Assembly (NCBI GenBank): GCA_026936325.1
Contig: JAPTHN010000003.1
Location: 98,179,538-98,243,537 of the forward strand
Direction: 5' to 3'
Length of the DNA: 64,000 nt
Origin: Platynereis dumerilii
Taxonomy: Eukaryota; Annelida; Polychaeta; Phyllodocida; Nereididae
Part shown: one piece after another, positions 1-13,151 of the stretch
Position numbering within the stretch: the stretch's first letter is position 1
Layout: each line of letters opens with the position of its first letter
Program-made: the position numbers and the translations under genes
The notes under the pieces: model-generated
Told to the model about the DNA's origin: nothing
What the model saw: only the letters and a program-made list of their open reading frames with translations
Databases searched by the model: none

Positions 1-1112
1 TAACTTCACCATTCTTATTCAACCTGTTATACCAGGATATTATTCATGAGTTGTCAAGTGCTGAGGGTGGTCTTCGGATCAATCATATATCATATAATGT
101 GTTTTGTTATGCAGACGACCTGCTTTTAGTTAGCACGACGGTCACTGGCTTACAGAACCTCATTGATAAAGCCAACCAATATATAGTTAATCATGGTCTA
201 TCATTCAACCCACAAAAGTCCTCATGTAAAATATTTGGAAAACAATACTTTGTAAAAGAACCGTCTTGGTATATTAATAATCAAAATATTAAACTGTGTG
301 ATGAAATAGATTATTTAGGTGCTGTATTAGCTGATAGCAACAAATGTCAAATTTCCAAGAGACTTCAGGCTTGCAGGAAATCCTTTTATAATTTACAAAG
401 TGCAGGGTTCTGTGAAAATGGTATTAAACCACATCTTGTATCTTATATGTGGAAGGTGGCACTTCAGCCTGTACTTATGTATGCAAATGAATGTTTTAGT
501 ATGACAAATATAAATTTTCTTGAATTGAATAGATTACAATCGAAATTAGTAAAAACATCACTAGGCTTGAGCTAGTATCTAAGATCTACTCCTCTGTTAG
601 ATGCCATGCGAATCTGTAAGATAAATAAGCTAGTTGATGTAAACACTCTCAGACTGTTCAAATCTGTATTATTCAGCCAAACAAGGGCCAGTCGACTGTA
701 TACATATTTATTGCTTGATAACAATAACTCAATGAATGTTTTAAGCTCTAGATTTAATAGAATCTGTCAATTGTATAATTTCAGGCCTTTAAGCGTTTTG
801 TTCAATGATAAAAATATTGGTTACTGTTGTCGTAAAGTCAAAAGTTTTCCAGCTAATAATGGCATTGTAGATTCCTGTACTGGTCTTCTTAGGAACTATA
901 CAGGTGAAGATAAAGAGTTACTGAAGCTATTGCTTCGATACTAGATTGCCAATATTGTGTGCCAGTTGATTTTTAATATTATGTTTTTATATTATGTTTT
1001 TACAATATTTTGTTCCGCTTTTATATGATTTTACTTTTGTTTATGTGATATTATAAATGTTGTATTGATTTCTCTTCATTTTGAAGGCAAGAATAAATAA
1101 AAAATAAATAAA
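1..1112 (+). mobile_element. Non-LTR LINE fragment, reverse transcriptase C-terminal part and 3' tail
   Basis: This is the 3' part of a non-LTR retrotransposon. The reading frame is open from about base 6 (SPFLFNL, then the catalytic YADD box as CYADDLLLVS near 105-130, then FNPQKSSCKIFGK). It runs to an in-frame TAG at 573-575 and then resumes in the same frame to 944, so a single nonsense codon breaks the visible part. The 3' end is an AT-rich tail of AATA-type repeats ending near 1112, typical of LINE 3' ends. The left side runs off the window. Its tail abuts a second LINE on the other strand, whose own frame is cut at that point, so this copy probably inserted into the older one. The clade is uncertain; CR1/Jockey-group features are present. 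Confidence 0.85.
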
Positions 1113-2461
1113 ATATAGGTCACCTATTGTCAGGATGTTCTGTTTTTTAAATAAAGGTTGGGTATGGGCATTAAATTTTGAGTTTGTAATTATTCGAATT
1201 GCTTTCTTTTGTAACGTAGTGATTCTTTTGGCTTTGGTGCCCCAGCATAAAATACCATATTGAAGATGAGGATTGATCAAGGAGTTGTAAATCATTTTCA
1301 GAATTTCAAGAGGGAGGATTTTTCGTAAGTGGCAGAGAACTCCAGTAACTTTTGATATTTTGGAACATATTTTCTCTGTGTGCCCTGACCATTTCAAGTT
1401 TTTGTCTATTGTAATGCCTAAGAAATCAAATTTGGAAACATATTGAATTGGTTTACTATTTATTGTTAAGAGTGGAGGATTAGTTGCTTTATTTAGGGTC
1501 GTGAAGAGCATGCATTTGGTCTTTTGTTCATTAAGAGAAAGAGCATTTAGTTGAAGCCAGTCTATATATTTCTTCAGTTCGGAATTTATTGTTTCTGTAG
1601 AGGGATTAGAAGAAGCATTAGCCATTGAGAAGGAAACAAAGAGGGTGGTGTCATCAGCATAAGTAATTGTCTTAAAAAGATCACTAGCTAAAGATAAATC
1701 GTTAATGTAGATAATGAATAATAATGGCCCCAGAATGGAACCCTGTGGGACGCCTGTTTTAATGTTTGCAAAATCGGATTTAGTACCATCTAATTCAACA
1801 TATTGTTTACGATTGGAAATATAACTTTTCAGCAGTGATAGGGCTTCATTTCTAATACCATAATAGCTCAGTTTTTGGATAAGAATGTCATGATTAATAG
1901 TATCGAAAGCTTTACTTAGGTCCATGAAGATAGCTAAAGGTAATTCATTATTATCTAATTTATTGATTACTCTATCTACTAATTCAATGGCTGCATGCTC
2001 GGTTGAATGTGATTCTCTAAATCCGTATTGGTTGTTATTATATAGCTCATTATCTTTAAAGAATTTGTGCAACTGGCTAAACATGATCTTTTCAAAGATT
2101 TTGGAAATGGTGGGCAGTATAGAAATCGGACGGTAGTTTGTTATGGAATGAACATCTTCTTTCTTGTACACTGGAAATATTTTAGCTACCTTTAGCAAGT
2201 CAGGGAAAATACCACTCATTAATGACTGATTTATAATAAATCGAAGGGGAGGAATAAGTGATAATTTAATTTGTTTGAGAAGAATACTTGACACTCTATC
2301 ATGACCAGTGCTAGATTTACTTTTGAGGGAGTTGATTGCTTTTTCTACATCAGCTTCAGTTATAGGGCGAAAAGTGAGAACATCAGGGAAAGGATTTTGA
2401 ATGTAGTCTGAAAAGTGTTGATTCGGTAAGGGTGGTATATTTGCTGCAAGTTCAGGCAGTT
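1113..2461 (-). mobile_element. CR1/Jockey-group LINE fragment, reverse transcriptase domain
   Basis: On the minus strand an open frame runs from about 2461, where an in-frame TAA precedes it, down to the junction near 1113. It contains the reverse transcriptase series in order: KSSTGHDRVSS, NYRPISILPTISKIFEK, NNQYGFRESHSTEHA, DLSKAFDTINHDIL, GVPQGSILGPLLF and the catalytic ITYADDTTLF. The natural frame goes on past NILTIGDLY but is replaced there by residues read from the tail of the neighbouring plus-strand LINE. The copy is therefore 5'-truncated and its 3' end is interrupted. The intact catalytic core with no internal stop over about 1.3 kb suggests a fairly young insertion. The endonuclease and ORF1 are absent. 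Confidence 0.88.
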
Positions 2462-5400
2462 AGGACTATGTAGAAATATTAACTATCAATTAACCAATTA
2501 ACATGTGGCAGCTCTGAGTTGTGAAGGAAAATTATGATTGAAAAAGTGAAGGGTAATGAGCAATGCACAGATTGCAATTGTCATTGAAATGTGAGGTTAT
2601 GATAGTGGATATTATACAATTATGGACGTCGGTTGAGGTCAATATCAGGGGCTTTTTTTGGACTTTTTTGAAAATCTCTTATTTTTAGGATTTTTTTTGG
2701 GTCTTTTTCTTTTTTTTTTTCGGAAATTTTCTTCTCTCTTTTTTTTTTGGTGAGAAATTTTTTGTGGGTTGTTGGCCAATCAGGGGGTTGTTACATAGGT
2801 CATGAAACAATAGTGGTTGTTGATAAGGGGTGATATTAGGGATGTATCTAGAAGTGACCTGAGGCGGGGGGGCATATGATGGAGGGAGAGTATTTGACGC
2901 AGCTTAAAGTGCTTGCACGTTTTTTTTTTTTTCATATCATGGCCAAGCGGCCATCACCCAGTTACAACTCTTGAATATAAGGGAGGGGGCTAATAACATA
3001 CAGATCTATACATGGTGCACATGCAACAGTTGACCTTGTACATCTCACTTATTTGAATAATGTTGTGGCTTGCAAATAATTTTATCTATTCCTGTATTTG
3101 CATATATTTTAAAGAAATACATTCTGGTGGGAGCCTATTCCAAAATCACATGACAAATGTCAACTGACTAATTATTGAAGCATATATAGATAGGCATTGA
3201 AGTGTCACATCTTGGGTGTCATCTGAGACAAATAAACACTAGACTGCTCACACCGGCGCCATCTTGCTTTATGTTGTGATCGGGCTGGGCTGGCCTGATG
3301 AGGCATGCGCGACTTCCGGTCTGGGCATTCACGCTGCAGGCAGCATGCTGTCAACACCTCTCTGCAAGGCTCTACCAGTGGTAAGTTCGTTTTTTAGATC
3401 AAATCAGCTATTCTACACTACAATCATGATACCAGCTGAAGGATAAGTAGCCAAACCGAGTTTTGACAGCTGAACCATGCCTGTAATATGCATGGAATAC
3501 CTGAACTGACAATGATTGTGTATTGACAAAATGTAAACAAACTGTGCATAGCCATGTTCGTAGTGGTTCAGAATCAGCTCACTCAGGCTCACCCCTGGCT
3601 GCTTGTCAAATTTTAAAAGTTCAATACATTATAGAGCATAAATATAGTTTATTACCCCTATGCAGTCTATAGGCCAAGCAGGCTAGGCAGGCTAAGGCAG
3701 CTGCATAGTGTGCCAATTATGGAAACACAGACTAGGCCCGGGTGCTGTCAGTAGGGTGTTACACTAGGCCAGTGTGCACTGCCACTATTCCAAGAAGCTG
3801 CTACACTATTTTCCAGGGGCATATCTAGAAATGGCCTAAGGAGGGGGGATTACGTGGGGTGAATACACTGCTGTTTTCCTCCAATACTGTCTATAGGCCT
3901 TTTGCCGAGGCCTGAGGCGAAGGGGAAAAAAGCCCCGGGGGGAGGCACTAGCCATCCTTGCCCTCCCCCTTCTTTGCCCCTATGAGGATTGACAATAATA
4001 TTTGGCAATTCTTAATTAATTTTCCTACGCTCCACACGCCTTAATTCATTCAATATCTATGTTTTTTTACTCATTTTGCTATGTAAATCGCATGTTCGGC
4101 TTCCATTATCATAGTATTTCATCTAGCCTGGATTGATTGACACATTATCGATTATCAAAATTTCTCGCTTGTGCGAGTTGGCGAGAACACCCCCCCCCCC
4201 CTGAAAGACCCCTTGCCCCCTCTGGAAAAAAACCATTACGCCACTGACGTGGGGGCCCTGATTACGCCACTGCCCCTCGGCTCTGCCCTAGTCCAGGAGG
4301 ACGCAATATGTGCCCTTTTGATCACTATTTCAGTGCTATTAAAATTTTGTTTTGCGAATCGGAATTGCCCTTTTTTATCAAACTGCCCTGCCAACCACAT
4401 TTCCTTCCAGCACTCCTGATAGACAGTACATACATGTGCAGTGCTGTTGTCATGAGTCTCATGACGTACCTCTTTTTTGTGTGTATAAGACTCATAAATG
4501 GCTCCGCATAACTTGCTACATTTCATTGTCCATTCTAAATAGCATGAACATTTCGCATGTACATGTGCCTGTGACCATTCAAGATATATGTTATGTTATG
4601 TTATGTATTTTCAGGAATGTGATCTGGAGTTGTCGATGTCTGGTGTCCCAAGATGCGGAGTGGGAGTTTGGACTGGACGTTGAACTGAAAACAAATTTGA
4701 TAATTTACTGTGTATTTTGTAATGATGTACAGTTATTTTATTGTTTTTTTATGAATTTGATGCATTTGAAAATATTGTATATCCATGCCCATCGTCGTTA
4801 GAATTAATTACCTCACAAGTAAAAAGTATATACAACGTCTATTGTAATTTAACATAATTTATATTTCCATGAATTAATTGAATTTGTTTAAACAAATATA
4901 ATGTTGGAAGTTTCTAAGTTTCTGAAAAATTGGTTTGTTATAAATTAGGCCTTATAATGCTATAGTTATCTTTTTAATTAAAATTTTTACATAGCTGTCA
5001 GTTACAGTTGAAAAAAATTTAGTTCAAGGATATTAAAGTTACATTATTGTACATTATAATGCACATTATAACTTATAAGATAAAATTTGGCTGGCCTAAG
5101 GTATTGAGAAATTTATTATAAATTAACTTTTAATTTATGCTAAAGTGCACAACAAAAATGTATGAAACATCACAAAGCTGTGTTCAATTAAAGTAACTTT
5201 TAAATGAAAAGCTTTTGACCTCAGTTGATCTGTAGGTCTAGGTCGGTCTATCATATTCAAAGCAAAACAGAGTTCATACATGGTTGTGGCCTAGTGGATA
5301 AGGCATTTGACTAACTCAGACCGAGGCACATGGATTCTTCTTGCTTGCAGGGGCGTATCTCAGTAGTAGTAGAAATTATCTATGCACAGGTCCATCATGT

Positions 5401-5807
5401 CAATACATTGTATATTAACTAAATGTTTGGTTGTGGTTATTTAGTACCAACAACAGTAATTATTGATTTAAAGTCTTGTCATAAAATATAGGCTTAGGCG
5501 AAGAAACCTGGCTGGCACCAGGCTACATGTAGCCTGCTGTAGTTGTGAGTGTTAGCGAGCAGGCTACAGAATTTCACTGGTGGTGTTCTATTTCAAGACC
5601 TCGCTTGTGCCAATTTGATACCCGATTCGACTTGAATTTTGTCAGTGTGCAGCCTCGTTCGCTCCCCTGCTCTAAAAGCAGATTTTTCTCAGTCGGCAGG
5701 GGGGGGGGGGGTTACTGCGATTGTTTGCTGATGGATAACTATTGTAGACCTTTTTGCCAGCCTCATAAGAAAAATACACACACTTAAAATCTCTCAAGCA
5801 ACCCAGG
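2462..5807. other. Gene-free stretch with T-rich tracts and degraded MITE ends
   Basis: No supported coding exon. A T-rich low-complexity tract lies at about 2640-2760. Words such as CAGGGGCATATCTAG or variants (about 2835, 3820, 5350) followed by G-rich runs look like the degraded ends of hAT-like short elements; a related fragment is at 7620-7680. Bases 3221-3388 look promoter-like or like a first exon and are listed separately. A possible acceptor at about 4614 (TTATGTATTTTCAG) could belong to a noncoding transcript from that point, but I cannot support an ORF. Confidence 0.5.
3221..3388 (+). promoter_or_regulatory. Possible promoter and first exon
   Basis: A locally GC- and CpG-rich patch containing GGCGCCATCTTGC (YY1-like GCCATCTT) and ending in a strong donor, CCAGTG followed by GTAAGT at 3389. 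Its first 30 bases match, at 29 of 30 positions and in inverted orientation, the start of the first exon proposed for the minus-strand gene at 10133. No ATG-started frame of convincing length crosses the donor, so any transcript would have a noncoding first exon. This is inference from composition and splice signal only. Confidence 0.3.
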
Positions 5808-6052
5808 CAGGGGCTGCCTGGAAGTATTTCTGGACCTATGGAAAAATAAGTTGATGGGCCGCAGCCTCCCCACATTCCTATTTTGACAATTATTTCCGTT
5901 TACACTGAGGTGAGAAGGGCCCATTCACATTGGACCTTTACCTAAAAGTTTGATTGTATCACCCAGTTACAATCTTGAAAGATTTTTGGTGCCTTACATG
6001 GGCCTTCCAGAGTGGCTTGGCTTGTGGCAGTTGCCACATGGGCCAGTCCCTG
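5808..6052 (-). mobile_element. hAT-type MITE, diverged copy
   Basis: This resembles, in inverted orientation, the element at 60406-60693. The left end CAGGGGCTGCCTGG is followed by ATGGAAAAATAAGTTGATGG, matching the reverse complement of the other copy's right end. The right part carries GTGGCAGTTGCCACATGG and ends GGGCCAGTCCCTG. The flanks AACCCAGG and AAACCAAG are a plausible imperfect 8-bp target duplication. No transposase is present. Confidence 0.6.
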
Positions 6053-6613
6053 AAACCAAGGAATTTTTGCACACCAGTACCACCGGGCAAAATGTTTTAA
6101 GTACCGTGCACAACAGCATACCACATCGCCAATTTTGTTTGGCTTTAAATTCCTAGAAAGTTTTTGCCAATCAAACATTTTGGGACCAACCACTTGGTGT
6201 CGCATAGTCCGACAAAAGCTGACCAACAACAACGCCTCCTCCGGCTGTCTTGAATGAGATAGAATTTTTCGATCTAGGTGTCGCAGTTTGTGAAGTGCCA
6301 ACCGATGATATGACGAACCCTTCCGAATTTCTGACTGAGGAGGGGGAAGTCGAGAGGGTGGAAGTTTACTCATTTTTCACATGTTTAAATTTCAACAGAA
6401 GAAGAAAGCCATAAAATGGGGGGGAGGGGGGGGTGTTAAAAAAATTCTCATGAAGTATCAATTTTCGATGAAAAGTTCTGACAAAATCTCCCAAAAATTC
6501 TGAACTGTCCATAAGAATGCATATAGGCCTATAATCTTGAAAGTTTTATGATAAATTGATTAAATTATAATTATTCGGAATGAAAGACAACATACATCTT
6601 GTCAAAAATAAAT

Positions 6614-6619
6614 TTTATT
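6614..6619 (-). terminator. Polyadenylation signal AATAAA of the small minus-strand gene
   Basis: TTTATT on the plus strand gives AATAAA on the minus strand, about 48 bases after the proposed stop codon at 6667-6669. The spacing and strand suit the 3' end of the gene with exons at 9104, 7444 and 6789. Confidence 0.45.
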
Positions 6620-6666
6620 TACTATTTTGTCAAAATAAACCAAGAAACCTCAATGCAGCCACATCT

Positions 6667-9600
6667 TCAATAGAAATTTTTACATAAATGTCCTAATTGC
6701 AAATCAAAAAATTTTTCTGTGGTTCTGAGATTCTTCAAGAGGTTCAGCAAACGGTACACGGGCAAATAAAAAGCATCTATTCCGTCCGGCTGAAAAATAA
6801 AACAAAAGACATAAGCAAATATTATAGACTTCAGTGTTGGAGGTCTCAAGGCCGGCCTATTTTGATGGCCTCGGCTCGGTCTCGAATGCCAAATCCTTGG
6901 CCTTGCCTCGGATGTCTTGGCCTCGACTACATCACTGAATTAAACTCTGTACTATAGAATCAAGAAAGTATGGTGTGCATTTTTTCCATTACCCAACATT
7001 ATTATTAATTTTACCATTGCTTATTATTAATTTTACCATTGCTTATGAAATGCCCAGACAGATTTTGTGACTTTTTTTTTGGTCATAACAAGCAAAAGGA
7101 GAAAGATAACAAAGTTTATTTGGTAGTCTCATTATTGCCAGTATCGCCATGATCGACGCCATGAGAGCTGAGCTGCTCTGGTGTATGATTATTAGGGCAA
7201 TGGCTGTAGTTGATATTAAAATTTTTTTTACATTTTTACCCAAGATATAACATTATGTAACACAAAATTAATTGTTAGTGCTGTATAAATGTAACATTCA
7301 GTCTGATTATCTTGACATACACTGTAGGCCTACACTCATCTCACCTTGTTCATACTAGTGAGAACAGTGCTTTCTTGCAGAATCCTGGTTGAATTTGTCA
7401 CCTCGGCCTGGAACAATTGTACTTTTGTCTGCATGGCCTGAGCCCTGGAATAAAATCATTACAAAATAATTGGAGTAGGGCTAACAGGTAAGGGGGTTAC
7501 GACAGCATTTTGGCCACTGATTAATTCTTCATTTTCAGAATATTTAGCGAAAGGTATAAAAATGTATTAGTGGGGCGAATCCATGGACGGCTCGCTAAAA
7601 TTCACAGGAATAATTATGCAGGGGCCTATCTAAGGAATGTGGGCCATGACACGAGGAGAATACACTGAATTTTGGATTTCCAAATAAAACTGGTCGAAAA
7701 TTGATGGTTAAAGTCACAAGTTAAACAATCAGAATTTTTGTGACCTAGATGGTACTTTTGTAACATACTATTTGCGAATTATTTCACCAATCTTTAACTA
7801 TTATAAATCACTTCAAAAATTGTAAATTTGAAATTGAACACAAAAAAATACAAAACTACACAAATTTGTGCAATTGTTAGATTAAAAAAAAAGGGATTTC
7901 ACTAATTCTTAATTTAATTTTGCTCTTATATAATATTATATACATATGCTAATTAACTCTGCATGAATTATATAATAATCACTAATTGATTCATAAGGGA
8001 TCGCAAAAAAAAAATCCAAATGTAGCCATAAATCGACCTTGCGTATATGTGTGTGAATGAACCGCACATCCACTGAACGACAAGTAACAATCTTTTTTTT
8101 TAACCTCTTCTATAGAAATCTCAGCCAATTCCCCAAAGGCCTTATGAGCATATTCTTGTTGAACCACCCTAGTGCATTGGTCATAATTGCAAACGGTTAT
8201 CTGCCGCAATACTTCACTTTTGAATTGATTTTATTATAACTTTAAGAAAAATTTCAAAATGTAAATGGATATCTTTATTACTGTTTACTTGATTCTAAGT
8301 AATATCATAAAGCAGAAACGCCTTCATATAAATTTGTCATACACACCTGACATAACAATTAAAGTCAACATGGTCCAACTTGAAACGCTTGGGACTTCCT
8401 TCACATCTCACACACTGCCAATTCTCTCCTCTTTCCTGGGAAGGCGTATCCCAGAACTTGCCTTACAGCCTCTGAAGGAAATAAAATTAAATTGTTATTA
8501 TGATTTCAGGGAAGTCATAACAGTGGCATCAGAGATTTTAAGGTTGAGTCAGAAATTAGGTTTTCAGTTTGAGTCAAAAATCAAAAATGAATCTGGTGAC
8601 CCATGACTCCAAAAATGACCAAAATAAATGTAAAAATTTATGAAAACATCGCATGATGTAAAATATTGAAAAAAATGTCGTTTGAATAAATATTCGGACG
8701 AAATTATGTGCAAACATTGTGGAATAATTTTTATCTAATCACCCGGTGATAGGCCTACTTGTGTGCAATAATAATAATATCTTTGAAAACTTTTTTTATA
8801 ATATTGATAAGAGTTTGAGTCCATTTTAGAAAGCCAAATTAGACGGGAGCTATTTCACCTGCTACTTGATTCTGAAGCCTCATTCATGGACGAGGCCTGA
8901 GGTACGTGAAGTCACGACCAACACTAATTTAATTAACATTTTGTCACTTTGCAATATCACAGGGAAGAAAGTTTGAAATACCAGTTAATTCGGTTGCTGT
9001 TTTGCTCACCTGAAACCTGCAGAATCCTCGGTGATGTGTTCACAAGCCTTTCTGAACTTCTGACCTCCGGACAGCGTGACGGGACGGCTCACCTTTAAGG
9101 TCATACCTGCAAAAAAGTCACATATTATATATATTGGCCTAGAATAGCATAATACAAAATGTATGTAAGTTGGTGGAAATAAGATGCATGAATAGTATCC
9201 AAACATCTTTATTTTATTGATTGATCTGGTGTGTTGATTAAACCGATCATAAACTTAATTATTATTTCATGTAATTTTTGGTATAAATAAATTGTGCTTT
9301 ATTTTTATTTTTTCTTGTTTAACATGCTAATTACTAAAATATAGGCCTACTGTTTTTTTTACACTTAACTTCACAGACCTGCAGAAACAATTAATTTTGA
9401 ACACTATTTTATATTGTTTGGTAATAAATTAATTGCTCACCAGAGACAATACGTTCACACATTTAACAAACAATAGGCCTATACTATGCCTATTCATTCC
9501 ACCAATAGACCCAGATATAAGCCTACCTAGTACTTATAGTTACATGATTTTAATCAAAGTAGAACAAGTATGCTTATTACTGCAACAGTGACAGTATCAG

Positions 9601-10133
9601 AAGCTTATACAGGTCTGTAGTTATATTTGTCAATTTTTGTGTATTGGAGCTCATTATACATTGTGGTATACCTGCTAGCTCAGTTAGATCCACAGTTCAA
9701 TGCATTTGTCATTTGAAGCAATAAATAGGCTCACCTTTTATGTTTTCAATGCCACTGAGAGGTCGAGTAGAGATTCAATCCATGAAAACAGACAGGTAAA
9801 CATGCAGTGGTTCACAGTGGTTGTGTGGCTGAACCCATCATAACCACGTTGACAGGTGTGCTCTGGCAGCAGACTAGCCATCTTCTCACTCTAACACAAG
9901 CAGGGGGCTTCCTCAGACCTCAGAACACATATTTTAAAGCTGGGATACCTTCACATGATGTATAAACAGTCATTGACACTGTAAGTCACTGAAACACATG
10001 CTGCTCAGTTGACAGCAGCCTGCTGCAGGATGTTGACAGGTCCCAGTCACACTCACGCACGCGCACAGAACATAAGTAGGTCACAGAGCGTTTCGCGCGT
10101 CACTGAGCAGTCTTGTGTTTATTTGTCTCAGAT
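6667..10133 (-). CDS. Small three-coding-exon gene, product not recognised (about 105 residues)
   Basis: Coding exons on the minus strand are 9104-9010, 7444-7345 and 6789-6667, with a noncoding first exon ending at 9735 (AAAAG then GTGAGC). Each has standard signals: acceptor TTTTTTGCAG before 9106, donor GTGAGC after 9010, acceptor TTTATTCCAG before 7444, donor GTGAGA after 7345, and acceptor TTTTATTTTTCAG before 6789. Phases agree at both junctions (2, then 0). The protein begins MTLKVSRPVTLSGGQKFRKA, has a middle rich in Gln, Thr and Val that could be helical (AQAMQTKVQLFQAEVTNS), and ends GHLCKNFY followed by TGA. An AATAAA lies just downstream. The first exon reaches back to a CpG-containing patch near 10133, a likely promoter. 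I do not recognise the family. The third coding exon is the least certain, since an intron could read through into noncoding DNA there. Confidence 0.45.
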
Positions 10134-12319
10134 ATTTCTATTTCCTGTTTTGCCGTGATTTTGTTGAAACTAAAACCTCAAACTGTGAATAAACTATGCA
10201 CAAGAGGCACCAAAGGTTTGAGGGCGCCTTAAGTTAGCCAATTCTTCATTCATTTCACGAAAAAGCAACTCTAAAAAGTGCTCCCTTGTCTCTCACAGAC
10301 GATCCAAAAATTCTAACACTCCCATACCGATCCCATATGCGAGGTGAACTCGCAAATAATGAGGACACTTACATGAAAATCATAGCAGAGAAATATGGAC
10401 AAAGTTTTTACAAAATTGGAATTATCTCACGAGGCAATATAAATTTGAGGTAATTTTCGTTTTTTTTGTGTGGATTATACTCGGGGACCACATGGTGTGA
10501 GCCGGGAGTTCTCGATCACAATTTTACAAATAGTTGTGTGACAGCTCTGACCATAGAGTCACCGTGAATCAGTCGGCCTTTTTTTGAAGTACTGTGGCCC
10601 ATATGGGGAATTCTACTCTGCACTTCAGCGAAGTTGGGTCAATAAACCTATGGGGACGTGATGCGCCTGACACAATTATTCCACCAATGAGGAGCATCAC
10701 TTGGCTTCTCCGCCTTGCACCCCATTTATTGTCAGGTTACGAACCTAGCTGCAATCTTGCCCTCGCAAATTTCCTGAACTTCCAGCAGTTCATGTTCAAA
10801 TATTTGACATCCCAGTAGCCATAGCCCCTTAGGCTAAGGCTTGTGGTTATTTCCACGAAATGGGCCTACTATATGGATACGGTTGAGGAAGTCAAAATAG
10901 AGCTCAGCATCTGGGAGCTATTTATAATTAGTCACCACAGATACACAAGACATTAACTCCAGAGTGCAGACATAGCAATGCAAACCTCCAACATGATCCG
11001 TACTGATTTTCCAAACAGCCAAACTCCTGAAACACTAGGCTACAACAACCACACTAAATATTCTATTAATATTGAGACAAAGACACTTTAAAAATATTCA
11101 TAGCTAGCTTCCCAAAACCAATTTCATCAGTATTAAAGAGAAAGTGCAAAACAACGGCAATCTTGATTCTTTTACTCCTTTTATTCGAAAGAGCATAACA
11201 CACAAATTGACAGAGCTCTGTGGCAAGTAATCCAACACTATGTATACATGTCTACAATCAAACAACCAAAAACGGTGGAGATGGGCAAAACGAAACACCG
11301 GATATACATAAATATACTTAATAAGATTAATACTGCTCTGTAGCTGCAAAAAAAAAAATTTAAAGCATTGAAGCACTTCACCCATAATAATAACCATTCT
11401 AATTGGTAAAATAAATATTTACATAAACAATAATACTTTTTCAGTTTTCATATCTAATATTTAAAAGGCACTTAAAATACTACACTACTGAACAGAAATA
11501 TGGGATATATTCACATCATTCATTATCAATTAGTTGGTATCAATATAATCTCAATGTCAGGATGTTTGCACCAACAGTATCAAAACTTTCAATTACATAA
11601 GACACTCTTACACCAGGTGATGTTGATTGTTCACAGCTTATCATAATTCTGTCACTATTTCCAAAAACTAAACTTCCAAATAAATTTATTCTCCTATCAA
11701 TTAATTGAGACTCTTAATTACCATTTAAAGCCATATCAAAATTACTTAATTTGTCAAATGTTAAACTAGATATAACACATACAATCCTAAGCACGCTAAG
11801 AGCTGCTACAGAATGAGACTTACAATAAAACTGTTATAAAATTAATTTCTACAACATGTATTTGCATGTATCAGACACTTTAAAAAGCAGAGCTCAAACT
11901 TATATAGATGGACATAGTAGTGATTGTGCAAATAGGTGTAAAATTTACAAAAGACGTAATTCAGCATGTGAAGTAATCGGGCCAGGTTCAGCTGCCAGGG
12001 GAACACATCGACAAGAATTAATTAATGGGCTTTTGGTTTTAAAAAGCAAGTACAAGTTTGTCAAGCAGAGACAGATTTAGGAAAATTCTAGAACTAATAA
12101 ACATTTTCTGTAACAATGTAGAAGTTAGGTAAGCTTTTATAAACCTATGTTACTGAGAAAACAACAAGACATATTAAAATGTTCGCCTAATAATGACCTG
12201 TTGTAGTATTCCAAGCAGTGATTAGTTTTTGTGGCACAAAGGTCTATAATTTGGCTCTCCAGAGTTTTCATCCATCTCTCATGGTGCTTCCTTGGCTATC
12301 TGAATTTGTCCCGGAGTAT
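10134..12319. other. Gene-free AT-rich stretch
   Basis: No exon with paired splice signals and a convincing frame was found. The short ORF near 10594-10818 has no recognisable product and no supporting signals. Bases 10130-10300 are slightly more GC-rich and may be the upstream side of the promoter at 10133. Confidence 0.4.
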
Positions 12320-12541
12320 TGGAAGGATGATTGGGGCTTGATGTCCTGTATTTATGCACTTCGTACTACCATACCAGTTGGTAGGCTAATCAGGACACGA
12401 GAAGGACATGTCAAAGAGGTGAAGGATGATTAAAACTGCTATTCAACTTAGACCCAAGTGACCAAGCATTAGAGCTGGATTTGAACCCTGGACCCAGCAA
12501 TTAGCAGCCTAGCATGTTACCACTGAGCTGACCCTTCCCCC
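12320..12541 (-). mobile_element. tRNA-derived SINE (family A)
   Basis: This is one of several copies of a repeat of about 210 bp. Read on the minus strand it starts with a tRNA-like head: A-box-like GTCAGCTCAGTGGTAACATG and B-box GGGTTCAAATCC, separated as in a tRNA. It then runs through AGGCCC-type words to the end GGACATCAAGCCCCAATCATCC. Related copies are near 28718, 31356, 32876, 33030, 34181, 45817 and 63688. The body word GGGGCTTTATGTCCTGTATT (plus-strand sense) is the best diagnostic. The tRNA part is too degraded to be a gene. Confidence 0.75.
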
Positions 12542-13151
12542 GCAATTCATAAGAGATGGGTGAAGGGCTGAAGGCTCTGGTGAGTCAAATTTTTGCACCA
12601 CAAAAACTAATAACTATTTTCTAAAGGGATTTAAGTCAACAGTAAATTCACATTGTTATGACATCAACCAAAACTCTAATCAGCTGCTAGTCAAATTACT
12701 TTACAGGACAAATAAATAACTGATCAACAGAGACACCGCTATATGCATCAGTGCCCTTAATCACATAGTGGGTCCACTAATTGAAAATTAATTAACTATA
12801 TTTAATCATACTAATTAGATCTTAATCTCAACAACTTAATACAGCAGATACCAGTAGTTTTGTTTAAAATTACGGTTGCATCATTTTTACATGTTAATAT
12901 ACTCTTTCTTTGAACAGACTTTTGGAACTGTTTTCATTACTGAGCTTCAAAGTTACACTTCTCAATTCACATACATCGTGTATCTGATAATAAATTCTTG
13001 AGAACCTCAGACAATTGGTTCCTTATCAGAATATGTCAATTGAATATAAACATATCGGTCCGTATGTTTACTTTAAAGTAAAAACTTTGGTGCATATCAA
13101 TTAATTACAAATCAATAGTGTACACCTTGTTTACGAAATATGGACTCGAAA

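Noticed and set aside
3264-3446. 60-residue plus-strand ORF
   Set aside because: It has no ATG start and runs through a strong splice donor at 3389; better read as a noncoding first exon or nothing.
5283-5345. A tRNA gene (GTGGCCTAGTGGATAAGGC)
   Set aside because: Only the D-arm region is tRNA-like; no T-arm word or acceptor pairing follows.
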